Source: a bacterium
Lineage (GTDB): Bacteria > Zhuqueibacterota > Zhuqueibacteria > Zhuqueibacterales > Zhuqueibacteraceae
DNA: 64,000 bases
NCBI GenBank assembly: GCA_023150945.1
Contig: JAKLJX010000002.1
Coordinates: 434,001 to 498,000, forward strand
Direction of reading: 5' to 3'
Both the position numbers and the translations under genes were made by a program. Numbering within the stretch: the stretch's first letter is position 1; each line of letters opens with the position of its first letter. Positions 50,873 through 58,856 of the stretch are shown here, in pieces. The notes beneath the pieces are model-generated. The model was not told where the DNA came from. It saw nothing but the letters and a program-made list of their open reading frames with translations, and did not search any database.

Positions 50873-51712
50873 CTACATCTGGCTGAGATAGCGCCTGGCC
50901 TTCGCAACATATTCGCTGTTGGGGTAAATGGCGAGCAGTTGCTCCAACTCGCTGCGCGCGCGGGCGCGATCACCCAGCCGCAAATAACAGAGGCCCAGCT
51001 TCAGGTGCGCATCATCCAGCTTGTCCGACCGCGAAAAGGCGAGCACCTTCTGAAATTCCGCGATCGATTGCGCGAAGTTGCCCAGCCCGTAGTAGCATTC
51101 GCCGATCCAGTACTGCGCATTGTCCGCCAGACTGTTCTTATCGTCTTCCGCCAGCAACTCGGCGAACACCTGGATGGCATTGCGATATTGTTTTTGCTCA
51201 TACAGCTCGCGTGCCTGAGCGTAGCGCTGGGCATAGTTGCCGCTGACGGTGACTGTCCGGCTGTTGCTGCTGCTCCGCTTTTGTGCGGCCTCCAGTTCGG
51301 CCTGCAATGCCTGCAGGCGGCGTTCCTTCTCACTGACATCGGCCTGCAACGTGGAAATCTGCTGGTTCTTCTCCTGCAATTCGCGCTGCAGGCGTGACAA
51401 TTCGGGGCTGGTCTCGGGCTGCGTCACCACCGCCGGTTCCGCGGTGTCGGGTTTTGCGGCCTCGGGTTTCTTGGCCTCCGGCACGATGCCCAACAGCCGC
51501 AGCACCTCATTCTCGTCGTCCGTAGTGGCGGGTTGCGCTGATTGCTCGCCGCCTTCGAGTAAACGATCAATATCCACCTCTTCACCGGGCGTGCCTTCGG
51601 TTTGGGTGGTCTTCCGGCTGCCGCCGCAGGCAGTCATGAACACCAACACCAGCAACCCCAGCAGAGCAAGGGCAGCCCGTGAAATTGCCCAACGAAAAAC
51701 TCTTTGCCTCAT
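50873..51712 (-). CDS. YbgF/CpoB-like lipoprotein with coiled coil and TPR repeats
   Basis: A 279-residue exported lipoprotein. The signal peptide has a lipobox ending 'LVFMTAC' (Cys near residue 29). An acidic Pro/Ala-rich linker (about 35-100) leads to a coiled coil ('LSRLQRELQEKNQQISTLQADVSEKERRLQALQAELEAA') and three TPR units ('YAQARELYEQKQYRNAIQVFAELL', 'AQYWIGECYYGLGNFAQSIAEFQKVL', 'AHLKLGLCYLRLGDRARARSELEQLLAIYP'). The order coiled coil then TPR is that of CpoB/YbgF, which links Tol-Pal and peptidoglycan synthesis, though no tol genes are near. AGGAGACGGTA precedes ATG. It follows an outer-membrane barrel gene. Confidence 0.87.
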   Translation of the reverse strand: MRQRVFRWAISRAALALLGLLVLVFMTACGGSRKTTQTEGTPGEEVDIDRLLEGGEQSAQPATTDDENEVLRLLGIVPEAKKPEAAKPDTAEPAVVTQPETSPELSRLQRELQEKNQQISTLQADVSEKERRLQALQAELEAAQKRSSSNSRTVTVSGNYAQRYAQARELYEQKQYRNAIQVFAELLAEDDKNSLADNAQYWIGECYYGLGNFAQSIAEFQKVLAFSRSDKLDDAHLKLGLCYLRLGDRARARSELEQLLAIYPNSEYVAKARRYLSQM

Positions 51713-51796
51713 TACCGTCTCCTGGTCACACTAGGATGGACCCGCTGATATGTCCTGGCGCCACGCGTACCATTTACGCACAAATACCGTGAAGCT

Positions 51797-52960
51797 TCAT
51801 TTTTGATGACGGTTGACCACGTAACCGGCAGCGCCCCAGCCGCCCGCTGCCGCGAAAAATGCGGCGACGCGCCACCAGGTTTCCCGGCCGTGCACCATGA
51901 TGTAGTTCGGCCGGTTGGGCAGCCCGCTGTAGCCCAAACCGCTGATGGCCTCATCGACCGCTACTACGCAGTACTCCAGGCCGCCTTTGGGAATGCTGGG
52001 ACCCGGGATAATGGCCTCGTAGATCTCGCGGTCGCTGGTTGCCATCGGCTCCACCAGCCAGCGCCGCACGTTCACCGGCCGGTGCAACACCGCGGCTTTC
52101 AACAAGTTGCGGTTTTCGTAGATCTCCGCCTGAATGCGCAAATCCCTGCCGGCAGTTGCCCGCTTGAGCGGGTGATGAATGACGATGGGCGGAATCTCAT
52201 CAGCGCTGCTGGTGGCGCCGCTGCCGGTGAAGGCAAGCAGGCTGGTGCTGATCTGCGTGTCGGGCACGCCGTCATGATCCATGTAACCATCGCGGTCTTC
52301 GCGGGCGCGGGAATCCAAATCATACCGGTCCCACACGCCGTCGCGATCGCGGTCAGGCGTTCCGCCGCCGAGCTTCATCGTCAGGCCGGTGAAAAGGGTG
52401 ATCAAGCCGTCATGCTCGTCACCGCTGAAATCCAAATCAAGCTTGTCGCTGAAGGTGTAGCGGAAGGCGGCGCCGGCTGACCAGTTGAAGCGCTGTGAGA
52501 GTGAAACCTCAAATCCGCCGGCCGCCTTGAGCAGGTAGGCGCGTTCTTCCTTGCGCGAGCCGCCCTGAAACGGTTCGCGATTGTCTTTGCGCACATTGTA
52601 CCACAACAAACCGCCGGCGCCCAGAGTGACAAACGGCGAGAACGTTTTGTAAGGTGAGTAGCGCAACGTCACGTCAAACTCAATGGGGAGGGCGATGGCG
52701 ACGGAGTCCTGGCGCGTGTCATCATCCGTCAGGAATTCGCCCAGGCCTGCTTCGAGGCCGAACGCCAGGTGGGGATCCGGAGAATAGTAGGCCAAGGCGC
52801 TGCCGAACGGCCGCAGAACCGCTTCCTTAACATCTCCTTCGATGCGCCCCACCCCGCCGCGCAAACCAAAACCGAATTTGGAATCCTGCGCTCGCACCGG
52901 CACGGCCGCGATCATCACCAAAATGCCCCAGAGCAGCCAACCTCTCTTGCATGTCTTCAC
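51797..52960 (-). CDS. Outer-membrane beta-barrel protein with thrombospondin type-3-like acidic repeats
   Basis: A 387-residue exported protein with a signal peptide ending 'AAVPVRAQD'. Residues about 25-200 show alternating hydrophobic strands with glycine/aromatic girdles ('FGFGLRGGVGRIEG', 'LAFGLEAGLGEFL', 'LRYSPYKTFSPFVTLGAGGLLW', 'FNWSAGAAFRYTFS') typical of 8-stranded OmpA-like barrels. Then 'DRDRDGVWDRYDLDSRAREDRDGYMDHDGVPD' (given here in pieces DRDRDGVWD / DRDGYMDHDGVPD) forms calcium-binding TSP3-like repeats. A C-terminal domain of about 150 residues ends in a single hydrophobic helix and 'NRHQK'. No homologous function is recognised. It has its own promoter. Confidence 0.8.
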   Translation of the reverse strand: MKTCKRGWLLWGILVMIAAVPVRAQDSKFGFGLRGGVGRIEGDVKEAVLRPFGSALAYYSPDPHLAFGLEAGLGEFLTDDDTRQDSVAIALPIEFDVTLRYSPYKTFSPFVTLGAGGLLWYNVRKDNREPFQGGSRKEERAYLLKAAGGFEVSLSQRFNWSAGAAFRYTFSDKLDLDFSGDEHDGLITLFTGLTMKLGGGTPDRDRDGVWDRYDLDSRAREDRDGYMDHDGVPDTQISTSLLAFTGSGATSSADEIPPIVIHHPLKRATAGRDLRIQAEIYENRNLLKAAVLHRPVNVRRWLVEPMATSDREIYEAIIPGPSIPKGGLEYCVVAVDEAISGLGYSGLPNRPNYIMVHGRETWWRVAAFFAAAGGWGAAGYVVNRHQK

Positions 52961-53001
52961 AAGGTCAAGCCCCGTATCAAAACTGTAAAATTTTCGAGAT
53001 T

Positions 53002-53030
53002 AAGGTATGAAAGTTCACTCTGAATGTCAA
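53002..53030 (-). promoter_or_regulatory. Sigma70-type promoter of the outer-membrane barrel gene
   Basis: Minus-strand TTGACA (53025-53030) and TACCTT (53002-53007) are 17 bp apart, ending 42 bp before the start codon at 52960. The -35 is a perfect consensus; the -10 keeps T, A and the last T. It lies in the 107-bp gap after rodA, in a clearly AT-rich stretch. Confidence 0.7.
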
Positions 53031-53067
53031 GCCTTCCTTCCTGGCGCGCCAGCGGCTGGGGCTGCAA

Positions 53068-54300
53068 TCAGTACTGAAAGCGCCGCAATCCCGCGTTGAG
53101 GATCAAGCCCACCAGCGTCATGTTCGTCCACAGCGAAGAGCCGCCATAGCTCAAGAACGGCAGCGGAATGCCGGTGACCGGCATGATGCCCACCGTCATG
53201 CCGGTGTTGACGATGACGTGCACGCCGATCAACGTTACGCAGCCCACCACCATCAACGTCAGAAATTTGTTTTTGGCGGACACCGCAATACCGAGGGCGC
53301 GCCAGAGCAGCACGAAGAACGTCAGCAGCACCAGGGTAACGCCCCAGAAACCCAACTCCTCACCCACCACCGAAAAAATGAAATCGGTGTGTTGCTCCGG
53401 CAAAAAGCGCAACTTGGTTTGCGTGCCGCGTGCCCAGCCTTTGCCCCAGAAACCGCCGGAGCCGATGGCAACCTGCGATTGCGCGACTTGATAGCCCGTG
53501 CCGCGCGGATCCTGCTGCAGGCCGACGAAGGTGAGGATGCGGGTCTTTTGATAATCCTTCAGCCGGTTCCACAAGCTGGGGGTGAGCGCGCCGACGCCGA
53601 CATTCAACACCAGCACGGCGAGCAACACCGGCAGCTTGCGCTTGGAGAGCAACAGCACGACGATGATCAGAATCATCGCGGCGCCAAACGTGTAGACATT
53701 GAAGGCCGAGAGCAACGTGATGATCGGGCTGACCACCAGAAACACGATGAAAGGCGACAATCCCGCCCAAAACAAAACCGGCAGCAGCAGCGAGGCCACC
53801 ACGATCGCGGTGCCGAGATCAGGCTCCTTCAAAATCAAGGCAGTGGGCACCAGCACCATGGCGAAACAGACGCCGATATCTTTGAGCGACCGCAAATCGC
53901 GCGCTTCATCGGAGAGATAACGTGCCAGCGCCAGCAGGGTCGCAATTTTGGCGACTTCGGCGGGCTGAAAATGCACCGGCCCGAGAATAAACCAGCGATG
54001 CACGCCCTTGCCGCCGCCGACAAACAGCACGAGAATCAACAACACCACGCTTACGCCGTAGAGGCTGTAAGCCACGCCTTTGAGATATTTGACCGGCGTC
54101 AGCACCACGGCCGAGGCGAGCATCGCGCCCGCCAGAAACCAGATGATTTGCTTGGCAAAGCTGTGCCGAATTGCCGCGGAAGTGGTGGGCGAATTGGTCG
54201 TGCTGTAAATCGCCATCAGCCCGACGGTGACGAGCAGAAGGACACAAACGATGATGACCTTGTCGATGTCCTTCCAACTGATGTTGGCACGTGCTAACAT
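53068..54300 (-). CDS. rodA: RodA, SEDS-family peptidoglycan polymerase
   Basis: A 410-residue inner-membrane glycosyltransferase of the elongasome with ten predicted helices. Conserved SEDS segments are visible: 'GGKGVHRWFILGPVHFQPAEVAKIATLLALARYLS', 'LILKEPDLGTAIVVASLLLPVLFWAG' (the catalytic acidic E-P-D-x-G motif), 'QVAQSQVAIGSGGFWGKGWARGTQTKLRFLPEQHTDFIFSVVGEELGF' and 'GIPLPFLSYGGSSLW'. It works with the PBP2 encoded 2 bp upstream. The operon order mreB-mreC-mreD-mrdA-rodA is classical. Because it is next to PBP2 it is RodA rather than FtsW. Confidence 0.96.
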   Translation of the reverse strand: MLARANISWKDIDKVIIVCVLLLVTVGLMAIYSTTNSPTTSAAIRHSFAKQIIWFLAGAMLASAVVLTPVKYLKGVAYSLYGVSVVLLILVLFVGGGKGVHRWFILGPVHFQPAEVAKIATLLALARYLSDEARDLRSLKDIGVCFAMVLVPTALILKEPDLGTAIVVASLLLPVLFWAGLSPFIVFLVVSPIITLLSAFNVYTFGAAMILIIVVLLLSKRKLPVLLAVLVLNVGVGALTPSLWNRLKDYQKTRILTFVGLQQDPRGTGYQVAQSQVAIGSGGFWGKGWARGTQTKLRFLPEQHTDFIFSVVGEELGFWGVTLVLLTFFVLLWRALGIAVSAKNKFLTLMVVGCVTLIGVHVIVNTGMTVGIMPVTGIPLPFLSYGGSSLWTNMTLVGLILNAGLRRFQY

Positions 54301-54302
54301 AA

Positions 54303-56114
54303 TCAGTCCGCTGCCTCTTCCGCTTCCGACTGTGGCGTCAATTTGTTGTTCTCGACCAGGAAGCTCAAAATCTTGCGCGCGATCGGCGCCGCGGCGCCGC
54401 TGCCCGAGCCGCCATTCTCGATGAACACGCAGAAGGCGATCTGGGGATCATCAAACGGGGCGAAGCCGATAAACCAGCCATGCGGCTCACCGTGCGGGTT
54501 TTGCGCGGTGCCGGTCTTGCCGGCGCTCACCAAACCCTCGACCCGGGAACGGACCGCGGTGCCGCGGCTGCCATTGACAACCAAAAACATGCCGCGCCTC
54601 ACCAAGGCCCAAGTCTCCGGCCGAATCCCCTTCACCTGCATCGAATCCGGTTCCACGGCTTCCTCCGCGCCGGTGAACGGATCCAGGACGCTGCGGCGCA
54701 AGCGCGGTTTGAAACTGTGGCCTTCATTGGCAAGTGCCATCGCAAAAGCAGCCATCTGCAAAGGCGTCACCAGCAGGTCGCCCTGCCCGATAGCCAGATT
54801 CAACATCATGCCCTTGCCCCAACGATCCTTGCCGTAGCGCCGATCGAGATAGGCCACGTTCGGCAGCAGGCCGGCGTTTTCCTCGCCAAGGTCAATGCCG
54901 GTGGCCCGGCCAAAACCGAAGCGCTCGGCATAGTCCGACCAATGCTCCAACCCGACGCGGAAACCCATGCGATAGAAGTAAACGTTGCACGATTGCTCCA
55001 GCGCGCCGAGCAGATTGACCGTGCCGTGGCCGCCTTTCTTGTGGCACTCAAAGGTCCGTCCGCCGAAAACATAGTAGCCCGGGCAAAACACCGTTTCATT
55101 GGGATTGATCAGGCCGGTTTCCAAGCCCGCAATGGCGGTGATCATTTTGAAGGTCGAGCCGGGCGGATACACACTCTGCACCATGCGATCGTAAAGCGGC
55201 TTGTTGGGATCATTGAGCAGGCGGTTCCAAATCTCGGGCGTGAGGGTGCGGGAAAAAAGCTCGGGGTCGAAATCCGGTTTGCTCACCAGCGCCAGGACAT
55301 CGCCGTTCTTGCAATTCAACACCACGGCGCCGCCGTTCTTGCCGGTCAGCTCGGTCTCCAACATGCGTTGCAACGAAGCATCGAGGCCGAGCAGCACGTC
55401 CTTGCCCGGCTCCGGCGGATTGTTGCGAAAGCGCTCGCCGTCCTGCTCGGTGAGATCGCGGATGACGCGGCCCAAGGCGTCCACTTCGATGAAGCGATGG
55501 CCCTTCACCCCGCGCATCACGCCCTCGTATTGGCGTTCGATGCCCTTCTTGCCGATCAAATCGCCCGGACTGTAGTTGTCGCCGTAGAGACTCAGTTCAG
55601 CGTCGCTGATTTCGCTGAGATAGCCGAACAAATGCGGTGCTTTCACGCCGTGGTCATAGGTGCGGCGCGACTCGGCGCGAAAATCCACACCGGTCAGCTC
55701 GAGGCGGCGTTCATTGAGCAGGCTGAACGCGGCGAAATCAACCTGGCGGCCGATTTTGACCGGCACGAAGTTGCCGCGCTTGTTGCGGTCAATCTGTTGC
55801 TTGAGCTCGGCGGGGGTGGTGCGCAGGGCCGCGGAGATGATCTCATAGGCCTGCGGCGCATTGCGAATCTCGATGGGCACGGCATAGATGGCGTAGGCCG
55901 GACTGTTCTCCACCAGTACTTCGCCGAAGCGGTCGCGAATCAGGCCGCGCGGCGGATCGACTTCGATCACGCGCACGCGATTCTTGTTGGCCTCCTCGAG
56001 GAACTGCTCGCCCCGCAAGAGTTGCACGTATGCGAAGCGACCGATCAGAACCAGAAACAGGAGCGCGAGGCCACCACTGAAGAGGCGGCGTTTGGATTCC
56101 AGACTCAGTTCCAT
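54303..56114 (-). CDS. mrdA: Penicillin-binding protein 2 (class B PBP of the elongasome)
   Basis: A 603-residue transpeptidase that cross-links lateral-wall peptidoglycan. A single N-terminal membrane helix (about 11-31) is followed by a pedestal domain with 'PPRGLIRDRFGEVLVENSPAYAIY', and the transpeptidase domain has SxxK 'PPGSTFKM' (S320-K323), SxN 'EQSCNVYF' (S375-N377) and KTG 'SAGKTGTAQ' (about 545). The 'GEPHGWFIGFAP' segment follows. It is paired with rodA, 2 bp downstream. 39 bp separate it from mreD. The start ATG lacks an obvious ribosome site but begins at the conserved N-terminus. Confidence 0.95.
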   Translation of the reverse strand: MELSLESKRRLFSGGLALLFLVLIGRFAYVQLLRGEQFLEEANKNRVRVIEVDPPRGLIRDRFGEVLVENSPAYAIYAVPIEIRNAPQAYEIISAALRTTPAELKQQIDRNKRGNFVPVKIGRQVDFAAFSLLNERRLELTGVDFRAESRRTYDHGVKAPHLFGYLSEISDAELSLYGDNYSPGDLIGKKGIERQYEGVMRGVKGHRFIEVDALGRVIRDLTEQDGERFRNNPPEPGKDVLLGLDASLQRMLETELTGKNGGAVVLNCKNGDVLALVSKPDFDPELFSRTLTPEIWNRLLNDPNKPLYDRMVQSVYPPGSTFKMITAIAGLETGLINPNETVFCPGYYVFGGRTFECHKKGGHGTVNLLGALEQSCNVYFYRMGFRVGLEHWSDYAERFGFGRATGIDLGEENAGLLPNVAYLDRRYGKDRWGKGMMLNLAIGQGDLLVTPLQMAAFAMALANEGHSFKPRLRRSVLDPFTGAEEAVEPDSMQVKGIRPETWALVRRGMFLVVNGSRGTAVRSRVEGLVSAGKTGTAQNPHGEPHGWFIGFAPFDDPQIAFCVFIENGGSGSGAAAPIARKILSFLVENNKLTPQSEAEEAAD

Positions 56115-56153
56115 ACGGGCAGGGCTGGTTGCGGTGCGGCGGCCATGGCGTTT

Positions 56154-56636
56154 CTATTTTCGCTCGAAACTCTTGGCAAACAGCAAATGCGCGATGGCTG
56201 CCAGCACCAGGGTGTACAGGGAATTGGGAATCACATAGCGAACGATCAAATGCAGAAGGCTGAAATCAGCATCAAAATAGTAGATGCCGTCGCGAATCAA
56301 ATTGTGCACCAGCGCCGTGGCCAGGGTGATGCCGAGGGTGACCTGCAGGCCGAACTTGAGCTTGTCGCGTGCCAGGTAGGCGGCCACGAATCCCGCCACC
56401 GCTTTGGCCAGCGCCTGCAGGCCATAGAGATGGGTGGCGAAAGCATCCTGGGCCAGCCCGGCAAGAAAACCCGTGACGATCGCCGCGATGGCGCCGTGCC
56501 GGATGGCCGAGAGCACCAGCCCGACAACCAGCAGGTCCGGTGCCACTTCATAAATCGTCAGCAACGGAACAAAGCCGACCTGCACGAGCAGGAAGATCGA
56601 GAACGTCAACAGGTATTTGAGGACGCGCTTTGCCAA
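56154..56636 (-). CDS. mreD: Rod-shape-determining membrane protein MreD
   Basis: A 160-residue inner-membrane protein with five to six helices and low overall conservation, as expected for MreD. 'VQVGFVPLLTIYEVAPDLLVVGLVLSAIRHG' and 'FLAGLAQDAFATHLYGLQALAKAVAGFVAAYLARDK' correspond to the family's two best-conserved segments (P-D-hydrophobic run and G..D...G.GL). The start is a TTG at 56636 with GGAGA about 10 bp upstream; no in-frame ATG fits. It lies between mreC (5 bp) and mrdA, so position strongly supports the call. Confidence 0.9.
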   Translation of the reverse strand: MAKRVLKYLLTFSIFLLVQVGFVPLLTIYEVAPDLLVVGLVLSAIRHGAIAAIVTGFLAGLAQDAFATHLYGLQALAKAVAGFVAAYLARDKLKFGLQVTLGITLATALVHNLIRDGIYYFDADFSLLHLIVRYVIPNSLYTLVLAAIAHLLFAKSFERK

Positions 56637-56641
56637 CTGAT

Positions 56642-57487
56642 TCAGTCTCCGCTGGTGGAATCCGCGACCGTCACTTGAAAACTCTCGGCCGGCGTGGTGA
56701 TCACAAACAATTCTTCCAAACGATCGAAACGCACCGCCGGCTCCAGCGGGATGCGCATGAAGGGTTCGCCCTTTTCGAGCGAAGGCGCAATCACTTTGCC
56801 GATGCGCAAACCCGGCGGATAAAGCGCGCTGTAATCGGAAGTGACCACCATATCGCCCGCCTTGATGACGGCATTGCGCGGCACGCCGGTCATTTCCAAT
56901 CCGCGCGTGTCACTCCACGACACAATGCCGAGCACGCGACCGCCCTGCGAACGGGCGCTCACACTGAAATTGCGATCGAGCATCAATTGCACCAGGCTGG
57001 TGCGCTCGTTGACTTTGTAGATCTTGCCGGCCAGACCCTCGGGCGTCACCACCGGCATGTTCACGCGCATGCCCTGCCGGGCGCCGAGATCGATGATCAC
57101 GGTGTTGGGCGTGCGGCTGCGTTCGGCGAACAGCACCCGGGCGCTGCGGAACTGCAGCGGCGCACGCTCGCGGTATTCCAACAGCCGCCGCAGCCGGAAA
57201 TTCTCCAGGTACGCCTCGCGCAGTTGGCTGTTCTCCAGCATGAGCTGAGTGGCGCGTTGGCGCAGCGCGCTCATCTCCTCGGCGGATTGCGTCAGGCGCG
57301 CGAACCAGCTCAGCTTCTCCTGCAGCATGGCCAGCCGGTCCACCGCCAGCCCGCGGAGTGCATCGATCTGGGGCGCATCATTGTTGAAGAGAATGGCGAT
57401 CGCGGCCACGATGGCGGCGAACAGCGTGAAATACTCCCGCCGTGAAATGAGGTATTCGTTGGAGCGATCGAGCAGCGCGGTCTTCAT
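56642..57487 (-). CDS. mreC: Cell shape-determining protein MreC
   Basis: A 281-residue bitopic periplasmic scaffold. One N-terminal membrane helix (about 20-37), a coiled coil ('MSALRQRATQLMLENSQLREAYLENFRLRRLLEY'), and two beta-barrel lobes with 'VIIDLGARQGMRVNMPVVTPEGLAGKIYKVNERTSLVQLMLDRNFSVSAR' and 'GDMVVTSDYSALYPPGLRIGKVIA'. These match MreC closely. It bridges MreB/MreD to PBP2. Located 37 bp after mreB and 5 bp before mreD. Confidence 0.95.
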   Translation of the reverse strand: MKTALLDRSNEYLISRREYFTLFAAIVAAIAILFNNDAPQIDALRGLAVDRLAMLQEKLSWFARLTQSAEEMSALRQRATQLMLENSQLREAYLENFRLRRLLEYRERAPLQFRSARVLFAERSRTPNTVIIDLGARQGMRVNMPVVTPEGLAGKIYKVNERTSLVQLMLDRNFSVSARSQGGRVLGIVSWSDTRGLEMTGVPRNAVIKAGDMVVTSDYSALYPPGLRIGKVIAPSLEKGEPFMRIPLEPAVRFDRLEELFVITTPAESFQVTVADSTSGD

Positions 57488-57524
57488 GGCTTTCAGGCAA
57501 GGTCCGTGTCACGTCCGGGGCGGC

Positions 57525-58556
57525 TCAATAGCGCTTGACCTTGGTCAGCACCTTTTGATATTTGTGAATCGCTTCCAGCACTTTGCCGGTGCCGCGCACC
57601 ACCGCGGTGAGCGGGTCTTCGGCCACGATGATGGGCAGGCTGGTCTCGCGGCGCAGACGCTCGTCCAGGCCTTTGAGCAGGGCGCCGCCGCCGGAAAGTG
57701 CGATGCCGCGGTCGAGGATGTCGGCGGACAATTCCGGCGGCGTTTGTTCCAGGCAGTGCTTGGTGGCTTCGACGATGGCATTGACGCAATCCGCGAGCGC
57801 CTCCTGCACTTCTATCGAGCTGATCTCGACGGTTTTGGGAATGCCGGCGACCATGTCGCGGCCGCGCACGGTCATCGTGGCCTTGTCCTGATAGGGCGCC
57901 GCGGAGCCGAGCGTGATTTTGATCTGCTCGGCGGTGTTTTCGCCGACCAGCAGGTTGTAGTTGCGTTTGAAATGTTGCACGATGGCTTCATTCATCTCGT
58001 CGCCGGCGATGCGGATCGAGCTGTGATTGACGATGCCCGACAGTGAGATCACCGCGATTTCGGTGGTGCCGCCGCCGATGTCGATCACCATGCTGCCCAC
58101 CGGCTCATCGATCGGCAGTCCGATACCGATGGCCGCCGCCATCGGCTCGTCGATCAAATGAACTTCGCGCGCGCCCGCGTGTTCCGCGGAATCGCGCACC
58201 GCCCGTTTTTCCACCTCGGTGACGCCGCTGGGAATGCTGATCGCCATGCGCGGCCGCCAGATGCGCGTCACCTGCACGGTGCGGATGAAGTGACGGATCA
58301 TGGCCTCGGCCAGCTCGAAATCCGCAATGACGCCGTCTTTCATCGGCCGCACGGTCACAATCTCGTTGGGCGTACGGCCCTGCATCTCCTTGGCAGCATG
58401 GCCATAGGCCACGATCTCCTGGTCGATCTTGCGCAATGCGATGATACTGGGCTCGTTGACGAGAATGCCGCGGCCCCGCACGTAGACCAGGGTATTGGCC
58501 GTGCCCAGGTCCATGGCAATGTCAGTTGACAAAACGTTTTGCAAAGAAAAATTCAT
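57525..58556 (-). CDS. mreB: Actin-like rod-shape protein MreB
   Basis: A 343-residue bacterial actin that positions lateral cell wall synthesis. 'DIAMDLGTANTLVYVRGRGILVNEPSIIAL' carries phosphate-1, 'VIDIGGGTTEIAVISLSGIV' phosphate-2 and 'GIALSGGGALLKGLDERLRRETSLP' the adenosine motif; 'ISIPSGVTEVEKRAVRDSAEHAGAREVHLIDEPMAAAIGIGLPI' is nearly invariant in the family. ATG at 58556 is chosen over 58577 because it fits the family N-terminus; GAGGAAAGG lies upstream. It heads the elongasome operon and is preceded by a 300-bp gap. Confidence 0.97.
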   Translation of the reverse strand: MNFSLQNVLSTDIAMDLGTANTLVYVRGRGILVNEPSIIALRKIDQEIVAYGHAAKEMQGRTPNEIVTVRPMKDGVIADFELAEAMIRHFIRTVQVTRIWRPRMAISIPSGVTEVEKRAVRDSAEHAGAREVHLIDEPMAAAIGIGLPIDEPVGSMVIDIGGGTTEIAVISLSGIVNHSSIRIAGDEMNEAIVQHFKRNYNLLVGENTAEQIKITLGSAAPYQDKATMTVRGRDMVAGIPKTVEISSIEVQEALADCVNAIVEATKHCLEQTPPELSADILDRGIALSGGGALLKGLDERLRRETSLPIIVAEDPLTAVVRGTGKVLEAIHKYQKVLTKVKRY

Positions 58557-58856
58557 GCGCGATTCGCCTTTCCTCACGGCAACGTGTCTTACAATGAGGT
58601 GAAGATACGTTGATCTCTTCAGTTGTTCTTGTTTTTTTGATGACGATGCAGCCGCTCACGCCATTCTTTCCGTTCGGCGAAAACCTACACACGCCTTCCC
58701 CCTCTTCAATTCCCCTCGATGCTTGCCCGCATGAGCCGGTTGGCGGGCGCGTCGCCACGGCGGAAAATCCGGTTGCGGCGCAGACAGCGTGCGTTTGGGC
58801 CGGTGGGCCGGTGAGCTGCCAGTCAATTTTGCCTTCCTTCTGTTAGAGAAGCCGGA
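58557..58856. other. 300-bp gap between purH and mreB
   Basis: No supported gene. The strand-minus side has a weak -10-like TATCTT (58602-58607) without a convincing -35, then the mreB ribosome site. A run of seven A on the minus strand (around 58633-58639) is not preceded by a good hairpin. It probably contains the mreB promoter, but I cannot define it. Confidence 0.5.

Noticed and set aside
54480-56678. A 732-codon plus-strand open frame antisense to mrdA and mreD
   Set aside because: The minus strand encodes unmistakable PBP2 and MreD; the plus-strand product has no motif.
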